Below are positions 24,054 through 33,300 of a DNA stretch of 43,870 nt, piece after piece. The DNA is from Clostridia bacterium (GTDB lineage: Bacteria > Bacillota > Clostridia > TANB77 > CAG-508): contig JAAWPK010000006.1 in the NCBI GenBank assembly GCA_022799935.1, forward strand, positions 1-43,870. Direction: 5' to 3'. The notes beneath the pieces are model-generated. The model saw only the letters and a program-made list of their open reading frames with translations, had not been told where the DNA came from and searched no databases. The position numbers and the translations under genes are program-made. Each line of letters opens with the position of its first letter. Position 1 is the first letter of the stretch.

Positions 24054-25044
24054 ATGGAAGAAAGAGAAGTTGATAAAATTTTAAATCCACAAAAGAAATT
24101 ATATTTCTTATTCTTTGCTTTTTTAACTATTTCTATTATATGTATAGGGATAGTTTTCTTATTTAGATTTGATAATAAAGATGATAAATATGGAGAGCCT
24201 TTAAACTTATCTGAGCTTAGAACAAGTGGAAAAGAGAAAGTAAGGAATGGTGTTAAATTAGAATCAAATTCTATGCCAATAATGATATTTAATAGTAAAG
24301 AAGAAGATAGTAATCTTTACTATATAAAAGATTTAAATGATAATATATATATTGTAAGATTATCTAACAAGAAGTTTAAAGATATAGTAAATACACTTAA
24401 TCAACAGACTGGAGAATTAGACTCTAATTATGAAATAAGAGGTGTTCTTGTTTATATTGATGAACAAACAAAAAATTTAGCATTAACTAATAGTTATAAA
24501 ATATTTAGGAATAAAGAATTAACCTCAGATAATTTTTCAGAATATTTAGGAGAATTCTATGTGAAAACAAATTTTATAGGAGAGAGATTAGTTGTCTTAT
24601 ATAATATTTCAGTATTAATACGGAGTATTTTTCCTTATATTAGCATTTGGATATATACTTCCTGGAATTTTTAGAGCAAAGAAAATTTTAAAAGATAAAG
24701 ATTTAGTAGAAACATTAAAAGTTGAGTTAGGAAGTATGACAGATATGCCATATAAGAAGTGGAATATCTATTTAACTAAAAAGTATGTTGTTTCTGGGAT
24801 GCAAGCAATTAAGTATGAAGATATAATTTGGATTTATATAGTAGCAGTAACTAAATATGGAGCGAATATAGGAAAAAATTTAATTATTAAAACAAAAGAT
24901 AAAAAAGAGTATACTATTGCTTCTGTTAAACCTAATAATGAGATTATTAGTAATATTCTAGATAGTATAAAAAGTAGAAATACTAATATAAAAGTTGGAT
25001 ATAATGATGAAAATGTTCATTTTTTTGAGAATTATAGAGAATAG
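24054..25044 (+). CDS. Two-helix membrane protein of unknown function, one CGG site
   Basis: Skipping the C at 24621 gives 329 residues. Membrane helix 1 spans residues 15-36 (LYFLFFAFLTISIICIGIVF). A soluble domain of about 140 residues follows, then helix 2 at about residues 182-206, which includes the recoded glycine (SVLIGVFFLILAFG), and a C-terminal cytoplasmic domain with a YEDIIWIYIVAVTKYGANIG beta pattern. The zero frame would truncate the protein in helix 2. I do not recognise the family, though the C-terminal part resembles PH-like domains of DUF6709-type proteins in outline. ATG 24054 follows GGGGG. Confidence 0.75.
24621..24624 (+). other. CGG recoding site 9 (membrane protein)
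   Basis: Codon 190 is CGG after ATA. Skipping the C gives SVLIGVFFLILAFG, completing a membrane helix; 140 further codons follow. Confidence 0.85.
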
Positions 25045-25063
25045 TTTATAAAGGAGAATAACT

Positions 25064-25663
25064 ATGTTTCCAAATAAAAATATTGCAATAAATGAGCTTA
25101 AAATAGCAGAAAAAATGAATCCTGGTCCTTGGAGCCAGCATTCTTACAATGTTGCTGAAGCTGCGAAAATTATTGCTGATAATTGTAAAAATTTAGATGC
25201 TGATAAGGCTTTTTCATGTGGGTTATTACATGATATAGGTAGAAGAACTGGCGTTGCTGCTTTTAGACATACTATTGATGGATACAATTATGCTATTTCA
25301 AAGGGATTGGATGATATTGCAAGAGTTTGCTTAACACACTCATTTCCTATTAAAGATATAGAAGCAGATATTGCAAAAAAAGATGTTAGTAAAGAACAGT
25401 ATGAGTTTATTAATAAATATTTAAACAGTATAGAGTATAATGATTATGATAAACTTATTATACTTTGTGATTCACTAGCTGATTCAAATGGATTTTGCAT
25501 TTTGGAAAAAAGATTTGTTGATACAACAAGAAGGTATGGAACATATTCTTGTACTGTTGAACGCTGGAATAAGACTTATGAATATAAAGAGTATTTTGAT
25601 AAAATTGTAGGTAAATCAATATATAAATTATTACCAGATATTGAAAATTGTATATACTATTAA
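25064..25663 (+). CDS. HD-domain phosphohydrolase
   Basis: The protein has 199 residues. HD metal-ligand pattern: PGPWSQHSYNVAEAAKIIAD (His), FSCGLLHDIGRRTG (His-Asp) and a later Asp in LIILCDSLADSNGF. It probably hydrolyses a nucleotide or phosphate ester in the cytoplasm; the substrate is not determined. AAGGAG precedes ATG 25064, 19 nt after the previous gene. Confidence 0.85.
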   Translation: MFPNKNIAINELKIAEKMNPGPWSQHSYNVAEAAKIIADNCKNLDADKAFSCGLLHDIGRRTGVAAFRHTIDGYNYAISKGLDDIARVCLTHSFPIKDIEADIAKKDVSKEQYEFINKYLNSIEYNDYDKLIILCDSLADSNGFCILEKRFVDTTRRYGTYSCTVERWNKTYEYKEYFDKIVGKSIYKLLPDIENCIYY

Positions 25664-25725
25664 AATAAATACAGAAATAATAATCAAATTAAAAAATATA
25701 AAATTCAAAGAAAGTGAGAGAAAAA

Positions 25726-26049
25726 ATGGCTACAACAAATGAGTATATAGAATATGTTTGTGAACAAATAAAAGGAATAGGAGAAATAAGATACAAGAAG
25801 ATGTTTGGCGAATTTATGGTATATGTAAATGATAAACCAGTTATCATAGTTTGTAATAACATTTCTTTTGTAAAAAAATTAGAATGTATTGAAGAAATTA
25901 TGCAAGATGCAGAAATTGGTTATCCATATAAAGGAGCAAAGGAGCATTATGTGTTAGATATTGATAATCAAGAATTTTGTAAAACTGTTGTAACAGAAAT
26001 AGAAAAAGTAACTCCTGTACCAAAGCCAAAGAAAAAAAGTAAAAAGTAA
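25726..26049 (+). CDS. TfoX N-terminal-domain protein
   Basis: The protein has 107 residues from ATG 25726 (AAAGTGAGAG upstream; the GTG at 25714 is part of that site). The TfoX_N pattern is clear: YIEYVCEQIKGIGEIRYKKM then FGEFMVYVNDKPVIIVCNN. The C-terminus is Lys/Pro rich. In proteobacteria TfoX/Sxy controls competence; single-domain members in Bacillota are uncharacterised. Confidence 0.85.
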   Translation: MATTNEYIEYVCEQIKGIGEIRYKKMFGEFMVYVNDKPVIIVCNNISFVKKLECIEEIMQDAEIGYPYKGAKEHYVLDIDNQEFCKTVVTEIEKVTPVPKPKKKSKK

Positions 26050-26091
26050 TAAGTAATAAGTAAAACCTATTATAATGGTTGGTCAGTTTTA

Positions 26092-26135
26092 TTGACATAG
26101 TACCTTGCGAGTGATAATCTAGTATTGAAAACTAG
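26092..26135 (+). promoter_or_regulatory. Promoter with palindromic operator before the nitronate monooxygenase gene
   Basis: TTGACA (26092-26097), a 17-bp spacer and TAATCT (26115-26120) form a good promoter. CTAGT-ATTGAAA-ACTAG (26119-26135) overlaps the expected start of transcription, a typical repressor position. Confidence 0.6.
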
Positions 26136-26148
26136 ATAGGAGGTAAAA

Positions 26149-27201
26149 ATGCAAGGTATAAAAATAGGAGAAAAACAATCTAAGTATCCAATAATCCAAG
26201 GAGGTATGGGAGTCGGAGTATCATTACATAATTTAGCTGGTACAGTTTCTAGAGAAGGAGGAATTGGAGTAATTTCTACAGCAGATATAGGATATAAAGA
26301 AGAAGATTTTGAGCAAAATCCCTTGAAAGCAAATTTAAGAGCAATAGGAAAAGAAATAAATAAAGCAAGAGAAATAGCAGGCAGAGATAAAATATTAGCT
26401 GTAAATATAATGGTAGCATTAAATAACTATAAAGAAATAGTAAAGGAATGTGTAAAGAATAAAATAGATTTAATAATATCTGGTGCAGGAATTCCAAAGG
26501 AACTTCCTGAATATATAGAAGGATCAGATACAAAGATTGCACCAATAGTTTCTTCACTCAGATGTTGTAAACTTATAGTAAAACATTGGATAAAGAAATA
26601 TAATCATGTTCCAGATATGATAGTTATTGAAGGTCCAGAAGCAGGAGGTCATTTAGGATTTAAGAAAGAAGAAGTAATTACAGAAGAAAGACCAAAGCTA
26701 GAAGATATAACAAGAGAAGTTGTAGAATATGTAAATGAAGTTGAAAAAGAATATAATAAGTCTATACCAGTAATTGTAGCTGGGGGGATTTGGGACAAAA
26801 ATGATATAGAAAAATATCTAGAACTTGGTGCAAGTGGCGTACAAATGGCAACTCGTTTTGTTGCAACTTACGAGTGTGATGCGGAAGAAGAGTTTAAAAA
26901 TGCATATATAAATGCAAAAAAAGAAGATGTACAAATAATAAGTAGTCCAGTAGGACTTCCTGGAAGAGCAATATATAATAGTTTTATAAAAGCTACAGAA
27001 TTGGAAAAATGTAAAATAAGTAAATGTTATAATTGCATAAAAACTTGTAATGTAAAAGATACACCTTATTGCATAACAAAAGCATTAATAAATGCGGTAA
27101 AGGGAAATATGGAAAATGCATTAATATTTTGTGGAAGCAATGTAGATAAAATAAAGGAAATAGTTTCTGTACATGATTTAATGCAGGAGCTAGTATGTTA
27201 A
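26149..27201 (+). CDS. Nitronate monooxygenase / FabK-like flavin enzyme
   Basis: The protein has 350 residues. TIM-barrel FMN enzyme motifs: YPIIQGGMGVGVSLHNLAGT (N-terminus), GGIGVISTADIGY, LAVNIMVAL, VIEGPEAGGHLG, IPVIVAGGIWDKNDIEKYL, and GASGVQMATRFVATYECD. The C-terminal KCYNCIKTCNVKDTPYC is typical of the clostridial subgroup. It either oxidises nitronates or reduces enoyl-ACP (FabK); the Cys-rich tail and lack of fab genes favour the former. AGGAGG precedes ATG 26149, and a terminator follows. Confidence 0.88.
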   Translation: MQGIKIGEKQSKYPIIQGGMGVGVSLHNLAGTVSREGGIGVISTADIGYKEEDFEQNPLKANLRAIGKEINKAREIAGRDKILAVNIMVALNNYKEIVKECVKNKIDLIISGAGIPKELPEYIEGSDTKIAPIVSSLRCCKLIVKHWIKKYNHVPDMIVIEGPEAGGHLGFKKEEVITEERPKLEDITREVVEYVNEVEKEYNKSIPVIVAGGIWDKNDIEKYLELGASGVQMATRFVATYECDAEEEFKNAYINAKKEDVQIISSPVGLPGRAIYNSFIKATELEKCKISKCYNCIKTCNVKDTPYCITKALINAVKGNMENALIFCGSNVDKIKEIVSVHDLMQELVC

Positions 27202-27242
27202 ATTTTAAATAACTATTTAGTCTACTGTTTTTTTAAAGTTTT

Positions 27243-27270
27243 AACCTTACTTAAATGTAAGGTTTTTTTT
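27243..27270 (+). terminator. Intrinsic terminator
   Basis: AACCTTAC (27243-27250) pairs with GTAAGGTT (27257-27264), then a T run. The stem also resembles the BceR-box half sites TTAC/GTAA. Confidence 0.85.
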
Positions 27271-27308
27271 ATATTTTTGTGATATAATTAGATTTAGGAG
27301 GAAAGACA

Positions 27309-27980
27309 ATGCAAAAAATATTAATTGTAGAAGATGATGAGAAATTAAGAAATGAGCTAGAGATATTTTTAAATAAAAATGGATACGAAGCACAGAGTTT
27401 GAAGATATTTGAAGATACAATTCAGGATATTTTAGATATAAACCCAGATTTAGTACTTTTAGATATAAATCTTCCTAATGTAGATGGAGAATTTATTTGC
27501 AAGGAAATAAGAAAAGTTTCAGACATGCCAATTATTATAATAACAAGTAGAGATAGTGAAATTGACGAACTTCTTAGCTTAAATTATGGAGCAGACCATT
27601 ATATTACAAAACCATTTAACATACAGATTTTACTTGCAAAAATATCTTCTATATTAAGGAGAGCAAGTGCAATTAATATAGGGCAGGAGAAGATAGATTG
27701 CAGGGAATTTATATTAAATATATCAAGAAATACAGTAGAAAGAGATAAAAAGGAAATAGAGCTTACAAGAAATGAATTTAAGATTTTAAAATATCTAGTA
27801 CAAAATAGAGGTAAAATTGTATCAAGAGAAGAGATTATGGAATGTTTATGGGAAAGTGAAAGTTTTATAGATGATAATACTTTAACTGTAAATATAACAA
27901 GATTAAGAAATAAATTAGAAGAAATAGATTTAAAAGAGATTATACAAACTAAAAGAGGTCAAGGATATATATTAATGTAA
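27309..27980 (+). CDS. OmpR-family response regulator of a BceRS-type system
   Basis: The protein has 223 residues. Receiver: ILIVEDDEKLRNELE, LVLLDINLPNVDGEFI (phosphoacceptor Asp near 52), IIIITSRDSEIDE and GADHYITKPFNIQIL. Winged helix: IELTRNEFKILKYLVQNRGK and DDNTLTVNITRLRNKLEEI. The sequence and neighbours match BceR/GraR regulators. It begins a module of carboxypeptidase, kinase, ABC ATPase and permease. A matching DNA site lies at 29917-29930. AGGAGG precedes ATG 27309. Confidence 0.93.
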   Translation: MQKILIVEDDEKLRNELEIFLNKNGYEAQSLKIFEDTIQDILDINPDLVLLDINLPNVDGEFICKEIRKVSDMPIIIITSRDSEIDELLSLNYGADHYITKPFNIQILLAKISSILRRASAINIGQEKIDCREFILNISRNTVERDKKEIELTRNEFKILKYLVQNRGKIVSREEIMECLWESESFIDDNTLTVNITRLRNKLEEIDLKEIIQTKRGQGYILM

Positions 27981-28075
27981 GGAAAAATTAAGCTTTATAA
28001 ATCTTTACATAAGAGCAAATTTTGTGGTAATATATTAAAGGTAAATAAAATTTATATTTTTTGAGGGTATTAAAG

Positions 28076-28832
28076 ATGAGCATAAAACAGAAGAAAATGT
28101 TAGTTATAGTGTTTTTACTTACATTATTTGCATTAATTGTTTTTCTAATATTAGGAATTATTCATTTTATAGGTAAAGCATTGAATAATGAAGATGAGAA
28201 AAGAGAGGAAAACAAGGTAATTAATCAAAATACAGTAGCAGAAGTAAATGAAATAAAAAAAGAAAAAGTAATTGATGATTGGAGATTAGTTTTAGTAAAT
28301 TTCGATAATCCACTACCAGAAAATTTTGAGGTGGCACTTACAGATATAGATAAGTATAGGAAATTTGATTCAAGAGCAATAAGTTATTTAAACCAAATGA
28401 TAGAAGCTATGAAAAGTGATGGAATCACTGCAATATGGGTACAGTCAGGATATAGGAGTATAGATAGCCAAACCAAAGTGTTTAATGAACAGGTAGAAAA
28501 GTTTATAGGGGAGCGGAAAGTCAAAAGAAGAAGCAGAAAGACTAACACTTCAAACTATAAATAAACCAGGAACAAGTGAGCATAATTTAGGACTAGCAGT
28601 AGATTTAAACTATGTTAATTACGATTTTGAAAAATCTGGGGCATATAAATGGCTAACAGAAAATGCGGAAAAATATGGATTTGTACAAAGATATAAAAAG
28701 GAAAAAGAGAATATAACAAAAGTAGATTATGAGCCTTGGCATTGGAGATATGTAGGAGAAGAAAATGCAAAAAAGATGAATGAACTAGATATGTGCTTAG
28801 AAGAATATATAGATTATTTGAAGAAAAACTAA
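28076..28832 (+). CDS. VanY-type D-alanyl-D-alanine carboxypeptidase, one CGG site
   Basis: Skipping the C at 28514 gives 251 residues from ATG 28076 (GAGGGT upstream; a TTG at 28061 is less likely). An N-terminal membrane helix lies at residues 8-30. The peptidase M15B domain then shows WVQSGYRSIDSQTKVF, NKPGTSEHNLGLAVDLNYV (zinc His and Asp) and EPWHWRYVG (catalytic Glu, zinc His). The recoded GEGKSKEEAERL links the halves; unrecoded, all zinc ligands are lost. It trims the terminal D-Ala of peptidoglycan stem peptides outside the membrane. Its place between regulator and kinase suggests joint control. Confidence 0.92.
28514..28517 (+). other. CGG recoding site 10 (VanY-like)
   Basis: CGG after GAG, in frame. 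Skipping the C gives FIGEGKSKEEAER and the zinc-binding C-terminal half. Confidence 0.93.
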
Positions 28833-28835
28833 AGA

Positions 28836-28870
28836 AAAGACCTTACTTAATAATGTAAGGCTTTTTCTTT
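28836..28870 (+). terminator. Intrinsic terminator after VanY-like gene
   Basis: CCTTAC (28841-28846) pairs with GTAAGG (28855-28860), extended by AAAAG and CTTTTT. It may be leaky, since the kinase gene follows directly. Confidence 0.75.
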
Positions 28871-28891
28871 GGAAAGAAAGGAATACAAATT

Positions 28892-29913
28892 ATGCGGATT
28901 TAAAGAATATTTAAAAGATAAGATAATAACAATTGGGCTTTTAATATTTGCAATAATTACAATAGAAATATTTTTAATGATTTATCCAGTAGGAAGTTTT
29001 ATAAAAATCTATATACCAATTGTTATAGCTTTTATGTATATAATACGGAATTTTAGCAGAGTATTTTGTGAAAAAAAGATATTATCAAAAACTATATAAT
29101 AATTTAAATGATTTAGAAGAAAAGTATTTAATTACAGAAGTTATAGAAATGCCAGAATTTATGGAAGGAAAAATACTTAAAAATACATTAGAAGAAGTAG
29201 ACAAGTCTATGGCAGAAAATGTAAATAGATATAAGTACATATTAGAAGAATACAAAGAGTATATAGAATTATGGATACACGAAATAAAGATACCAATAGC
29301 TGCAAGCAAACTCATAGTAGAGAATAATAAAAATGAAGTAACAAGAAGTATAAATGAAGAACTAGACAAAGTGGAAAATTATATAGAACAGGCGTTATTC
29401 TATGCAAGGAGTAATACTGTTGAAAAGGATTATTATATAAGAAAAAGTAATTTAAAAGAGATTGTAAATGAGAGTATAAAGAAAAATAAAAGCATCTTAA
29501 TACAAGAAAATATAAGTATAAATATACATGATATGGACCTAGATGTATTTACAGACAATAAATGGATTGTATTTATATTAAATCAACTCATACAAAATAG
29601 CACTAAATATATGAAACAAGAAGGAAGAAAAGAAATAGAAATGTATGCAAAGCAGGGAAATGAAAGAGTTATTTTATATATAAAAGATAATGGAATAGGA
29701 ATAAAAAAAGGAGAGATAACAAGAGTATTTGAAAAAGGATTTACAGGAACAAATGGAAGAATACTAAATAAAAAATCAACTGGAATAGGATTGTATTTAT
29801 GTAAAAAACTATGTGATAAATTAGGCATAAGAATAGAACTTAATTCTGTCCAAAATGAAGGAACAGAAATAAGATTAGTGTTCCCACAAAGTACATTTAC
29901 AGCATTAAGGTAA
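28892..29913 (+). CDS. BceS/GraS-type intramembrane-sensing histidine kinase, one or two CGG sites
   Basis: The protein has 339 residues if read from ATG 28892 with sites 28895 and 29046 recoded. Two membrane helices with almost no loop lie at residues 10-30 and 35-58; the second contains the recoded glycine (YIIGILAEYF). The phosphoacceptor region is ELWIHEIKIPIAASKLI. The ATPase domain has NQLIQNSTKYM (N box), IKDNGIGIKKGEI (G1) and STGIGLYLCKKLCDKLG (G2). This is the architecture of kinases that sense flux through a partner BceAB transporter. AAAGGA lies 9 nt before ATG 28892; an alternative TTG at 28869 would avoid the first site but lies in the terminator tail. Confidence 0.9.
28895..28898 (+). 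other. Candidate CGG recoding site 11 (second codon of the kinase)
   Basis: ATG CGG opens the best-placed start; skipping the C gives MGFKEYLKDK. It is less certain than the others because a TTG at 28869 reads the same frame without a shift. Confidence 0.55.
29046..29049 (+). other. CGG recoding site 12 (kinase)
   Basis: CGG after ATA, in frame. Skipping the C gives MYIIGILAEYFVKK and joins membrane helix 2 to the kinase domains. Confidence 0.92.
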
Positions 29914-29916
29914 AAC

Positions 29917-29980
29917 TTACAAAATTGTAAGGCAAATGAAAGCTAAATCGATTGTAGAAGTTAAAGAAATTAAATATAAT
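29917..29980 (+). promoter_or_regulatory. BceR-type box and promoter of the ABC transporter genes
   Basis: TTACA-AAAT-TGTAA (29917-29930) fits the published BceR-family consensus TNACA-N4-TGTAA exactly and lies within the larger palindrome CTTACAAAATTGTAAG. TTGTAG (29952-29957), a 17-bp spacer and TATAAT (29975-29980) follow. The box is 21 bp upstream of the -35, a normal position for activation by the response regulator encoded at 27309. Confidence 0.8.
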
Positions 29981-30033
29981 AAAGCTAATTTAAAAACAAT
30001 AATTATTTTTTAGTTAGAAAAGGAGAAACTTAA

Positions 30034-30802
30034 ATGGAAACTGTATTAGAAGTAAAGAACATCGAGAAATACTATGGTAACAAGTCCAATTTAACAAAAG
30101 CAATAGATAATATTAGCTTTAAAGTAGAAAAGGGAGAATTTGTAGGAATTATGGGAGCTAGTGGCTCTGGAAAAAGTACTCTTCTAAATTGTATATCTAC
30201 AATAGATAGAGTAACAGCAGGGCACATCATAATCAATAATCAAGATATTACAAAAATAAAAGGAAATTCTTTAAATAAATTTAGGAGAGAAGAACTAGGA
30301 TTTATATTCCAAGATTTTAACCTACTAGATACATTAACAGCATTTGAAAACATTGCGTTAGCACTTACAATACAAAGAGTAGGAGCGAAGGAGATTGAAA
30401 GAAGAGTAAAAGAAATGGCAGAAAAACTTGGAATAACAGAAATTTTAAATAAGTATCCATACCAAGTATCTGGAGGACAAAAACAAAGAATTGCCTCTGC
30501 AAGGGCAATCATAACAAACCCTAAAATGGTTCTTGCAGATGAACCAACAGGAGCACTAGATTCAAAATCTGCAAGACAGCTTTTAGAAAGCTTTGAATAC
30601 TTAAATAGGAATTTAAAAGCAACAATACTTATGGTTACACATGACGCCTTCACTGCAAGTTATGCAGATAGGATAATATTTATAAAAGACCGGAAAAGTA
30701 TTTAATGAGTTAATAAAGGGAAATGATACAAGAAAGCAGTTCTTTGAAAAAATAATAGAGGTTCAAACACTACTTGGAGGTGAGTTAAACGATGTACTTT
30801 GA
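30034..30802 (+). CDS. BceA-type ABC transporter ATPase, one CGG site
   Basis: Skipping the C at 30691 gives 255 residues, the usual length. Walker A GASGSGKSTLLN, Q-loop FIFQDFNLLDTLT, signature VSGGQKQR, Walker B MVLADEPTGALDS and the switch His in MVTHDAF are all present. The tail restored by recoding (FIKDGKVFNELIK, then about 24 residues ending NDVL) is typical of BceA and MacB-like ATPases. The restored stop at 30800-30802 overlaps the permease start by 11 nt; in zero frame a gap of about 85 nt would separate them. AAAAGGAG precedes ATG 30034. Confidence 0.95.
30691..30694 (+). other. CGG recoding site 13 (ABC ATPase)
   Basis: Codon 220 is CGG after GAC. Skipping the C gives FIKDGKVFNELIK and restores the coupled overlap with the permease gene. 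Confidence 0.92.
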
Positions 30803-32962
30803 GAAACAGGAATATAACAAAAAGGTGGATACAGAACCTCATAGCAGAGGGCTAATATTTAAGCTTTCTATTGCTAATATGAAAAAAAGTATAAAAGACT
30901 ATGGAATTTATTTTTTAACACTAGTTTTAGGTGTTGCAATATTCTATATGTTTAACTCACTAGATAGTCAACAAGCTATGCTTAGAGTTTCAGAAAGTAC
31001 TAAACAAATAGTACAATTAATGATACAAATGCTTGGTATGGTATCAGTATTTGTGGCAGTAGTACTTGGACTTTTAATAGTATATGCAAACAATTTCTTA
31101 ATAAATAGAAGAAAAAAAGAATTTGGTATATATATGACTCTTGGAATGGGTAAAAAACAAATATCTAAAATAATACTTATAGAAACAATATTTGTCGGAA
31201 TAATATCACTTGGTGTTCGGAATAGTTTTAGGAGTATTTGCTTCACAATTTATGTCAATTCTTGTTGCTAAAATGTTTGAAGCAGATATGACAAACTTTA
31301 CATTTATATTTTCTAAAAACGCTTGTATAAAAACTTGCATATACTTTGCGGTAATGTATATTGCAGTAATGATATTTAATACAATTACAATTTCGAGATA
31401 CAAATTAATAAATTTACTTACACAGGCTAAGAAAAATGAAAAAATAAAAATAAAAAATCCGTTTATTTCAGTACTTGTATTTTTAGGTGCTTGCCGGAGT
31501 TCTTGCTTATGCTTATTGGATGGTAACAGGTAGACTTACAGGCTCATATGGAGTTGCTCTGTCTGATACTATGGAAGTGCTTGTAAAGCCGATTATAATG
31601 GGAGTTATAGCTACAATTTTAATATTCTGGTCTTTATCTGGATTTATTTTAAGAGTTGTGCAATCAGCTAAAAAAGTGTATTTAAAAGATACTAATATGT
31701 TTGTATTAAGACAGTTAAATAATAAGATAAATACAACGGTAATGAGTATGAGTGTAATTTGTTTAATGTTATTTATGACAATTTCTATTCTTTCAGTAAG
31801 CCTTAGTCTAAGAAGTACATTACAAAAAGAATTAAAGGAAATGACACCAGTAGATGTTAATTTAGAGCAAACAGCAAATTTACCTGAAAGTTATACAAGA
31901 AGAGATGGAACAGATGAAATCTATACTAAAGAGCAAAGGGAAGAATCAAGAACAAGTGTAAGTAGTACTCTTATAAAAAATGGTTTTGATATGAACAAAT
32001 TAAAAGATGTAATAGAGTTAAATACTTATTGTGAAAAAGAACTTACTTTTGGAAAATTTTTTGCAAATCATTTAGATAGTATAAAAACAAGATTTCCGAT
32101 GGTAAAATATGAGACAACAGAAGACATAGTAAAAATATCAGACTATAACAAAATTGCAAGACTTTATGGAACTAGTGAATATGAATTAAAATCAGATGAA
32201 TATATGGTGATTTGTGACTTTGACTCTTTCAAAGTATTAAGAGATGAAGTCTTAGGAGATGGAAACAACATTTTAAAAATTGGAGGAAAAGAATATAAAC
32301 AAAAGTATAATGAATGTAAAAATGGATATATATATATATCCACAAGTCATACCAATACTGGCATTATATTAGTTCCAGATGATTGTAATTTGACAGAAGA
32401 TATGAAAGAGAAACATTTGCTTATTGCAAATTACAATGCAAAAAATGATAAAGAAAAAGAAGAAATAGAAGAAATGTTTTCAAGTAGTGATTCTGGCTTA
32501 ATACAAAAATTATCAGAAAGTGGAATTGTAATAGATGGAATGACTAAAATTGCCATTATTGAATCAAGCGTTGGACTTGCAGCAATAATTACATTTATTG
32601 CAATTTATCTTGGAATAATATTTTTAATTGCAAGCTCTGCAATACTTGCTTTAAAGCAATTGACAGAAAGCTCAGATAATAAACAAAGATATACAATTTT
32701 AAGAAAAATTGGTTGTGATGAGAAGATGATAAACAGAGCATTATTTAGGCAAATAGGTATATTTTTCTTACTTCCACTTAGTTTAGCAATAATTCATTCT
32801 ATATTTGGTATACAATTTGCAATGATAATGATGGAAGGACTTGCAAGTGCTGAAGAACTATTACCATCAATAATTGGAGCAGTAATTGTAATAGTATTAG
32901 TTTATGGAGCATACTTTATTGCAACATATATGGGAAGCAAAAATGTAATAAGAGAAGAATAA
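30792..32962 (+). CDS. BceB-type ABC transporter permease, two CGG sites
   Basis: Skipping the C at 31218 and 31495 gives 722 residues. Ten membrane helices are expected: one near residue 40, FtsX-like helices near 85-110, 130-160 (containing the first site), 195-220, 235-260 (containing the second site), 285-305 and 325-345, a large extracellular domain of about 210 residues, and three helices at the C-terminus (from about residue 600). This is the BceB/VraG layout. It works with the ATPase to clear bacitracin-like or cationic peptides from lipid targets and signals to the kinase. GGAGGTG precedes ATG 30792. In zero frame it falls into three pieces. Confidence 0.93.
31218..31221 (+). other. 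CGG recoding site 14 (permease)
   Basis: Codon 143 is CGG after GTT. Skipping the C gives SLGVGIVLGVFASQ, a membrane helix of the FtsX domain. Confidence 0.92.
31495..31498 (+). other. CGG recoding site 15 (permease)
   Basis: CGG after TGC, in frame after site 14 is recoded. Skipping the C gives LGACGVLAYAYWM and 488 further codons. Confidence 0.92.
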
Positions 32963-33017
32963 AATTGTTATTATGTTTTCTTATAAAATGTAATGAGAAT
33001 TGTGAATATATACAAGT

Positions 33018-33060
33018 AAATAAGAAATATAAAGTGTATTATATTTCTTATTTATTATTT
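33018..33060 (+). terminator. Intrinsic terminator after BceAB-type genes
   Basis: AAATAAGAAATATAA (33018-33032) pairs perfectly with TTATATTTCTTATTT (33039-33053), followed by ATTATTTATTT. Confidence 0.85.
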
Positions 33061-33120
33061 ATTTATTATCATATAATGTGTGTAGCAAAAAGAAATCATA
33101 ATACATATAATGATTAAGTA

Positions 33121-33153
33121 AAAAACTTATAACTATTGGTTATAAGTTTTTAT
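33121..33153 (+). terminator. Second intrinsic terminator in the same gap
   Basis: AAAAACTTATAAC (33121-33133) pairs with GTTATAAGTTTTT (33139-33151). Between the two terminators of this 338-bp gap there is no gene; a small RNA ending here is possible. Confidence 0.8.
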
Positions 33154-33204
33154 TGCTATATAAAGCCTTAGGGAAATCAGGAATGTAAAGAAAATGAAAT
33201 ACAA

Positions 33205-33268
33205 TTGTAAAAATATAGTAATGTTTTTGTAAAAAATGCTTGTAATTATATGTAAAGTTTTGTAAAAT
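33205..33268 (+). promoter_or_regulatory. Promoter and TTGTAA cluster before the M60 gene
   Basis: TTGTAA (33240-33245), a 17-bp spacer and TAAAAT (33263-33268) form a promoter. Copies of TTGTAA or TGTAAA recur about every 10-22 bp in the preceding 60 bp, suggesting a regulator with repeated half sites. None makes a full BceR box. AGGAGGG precedes the start. Confidence 0.5.
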
Positions 33269-33300
33269 TATGAGGATACATTTTTTTTAGGAGGGAGTTT

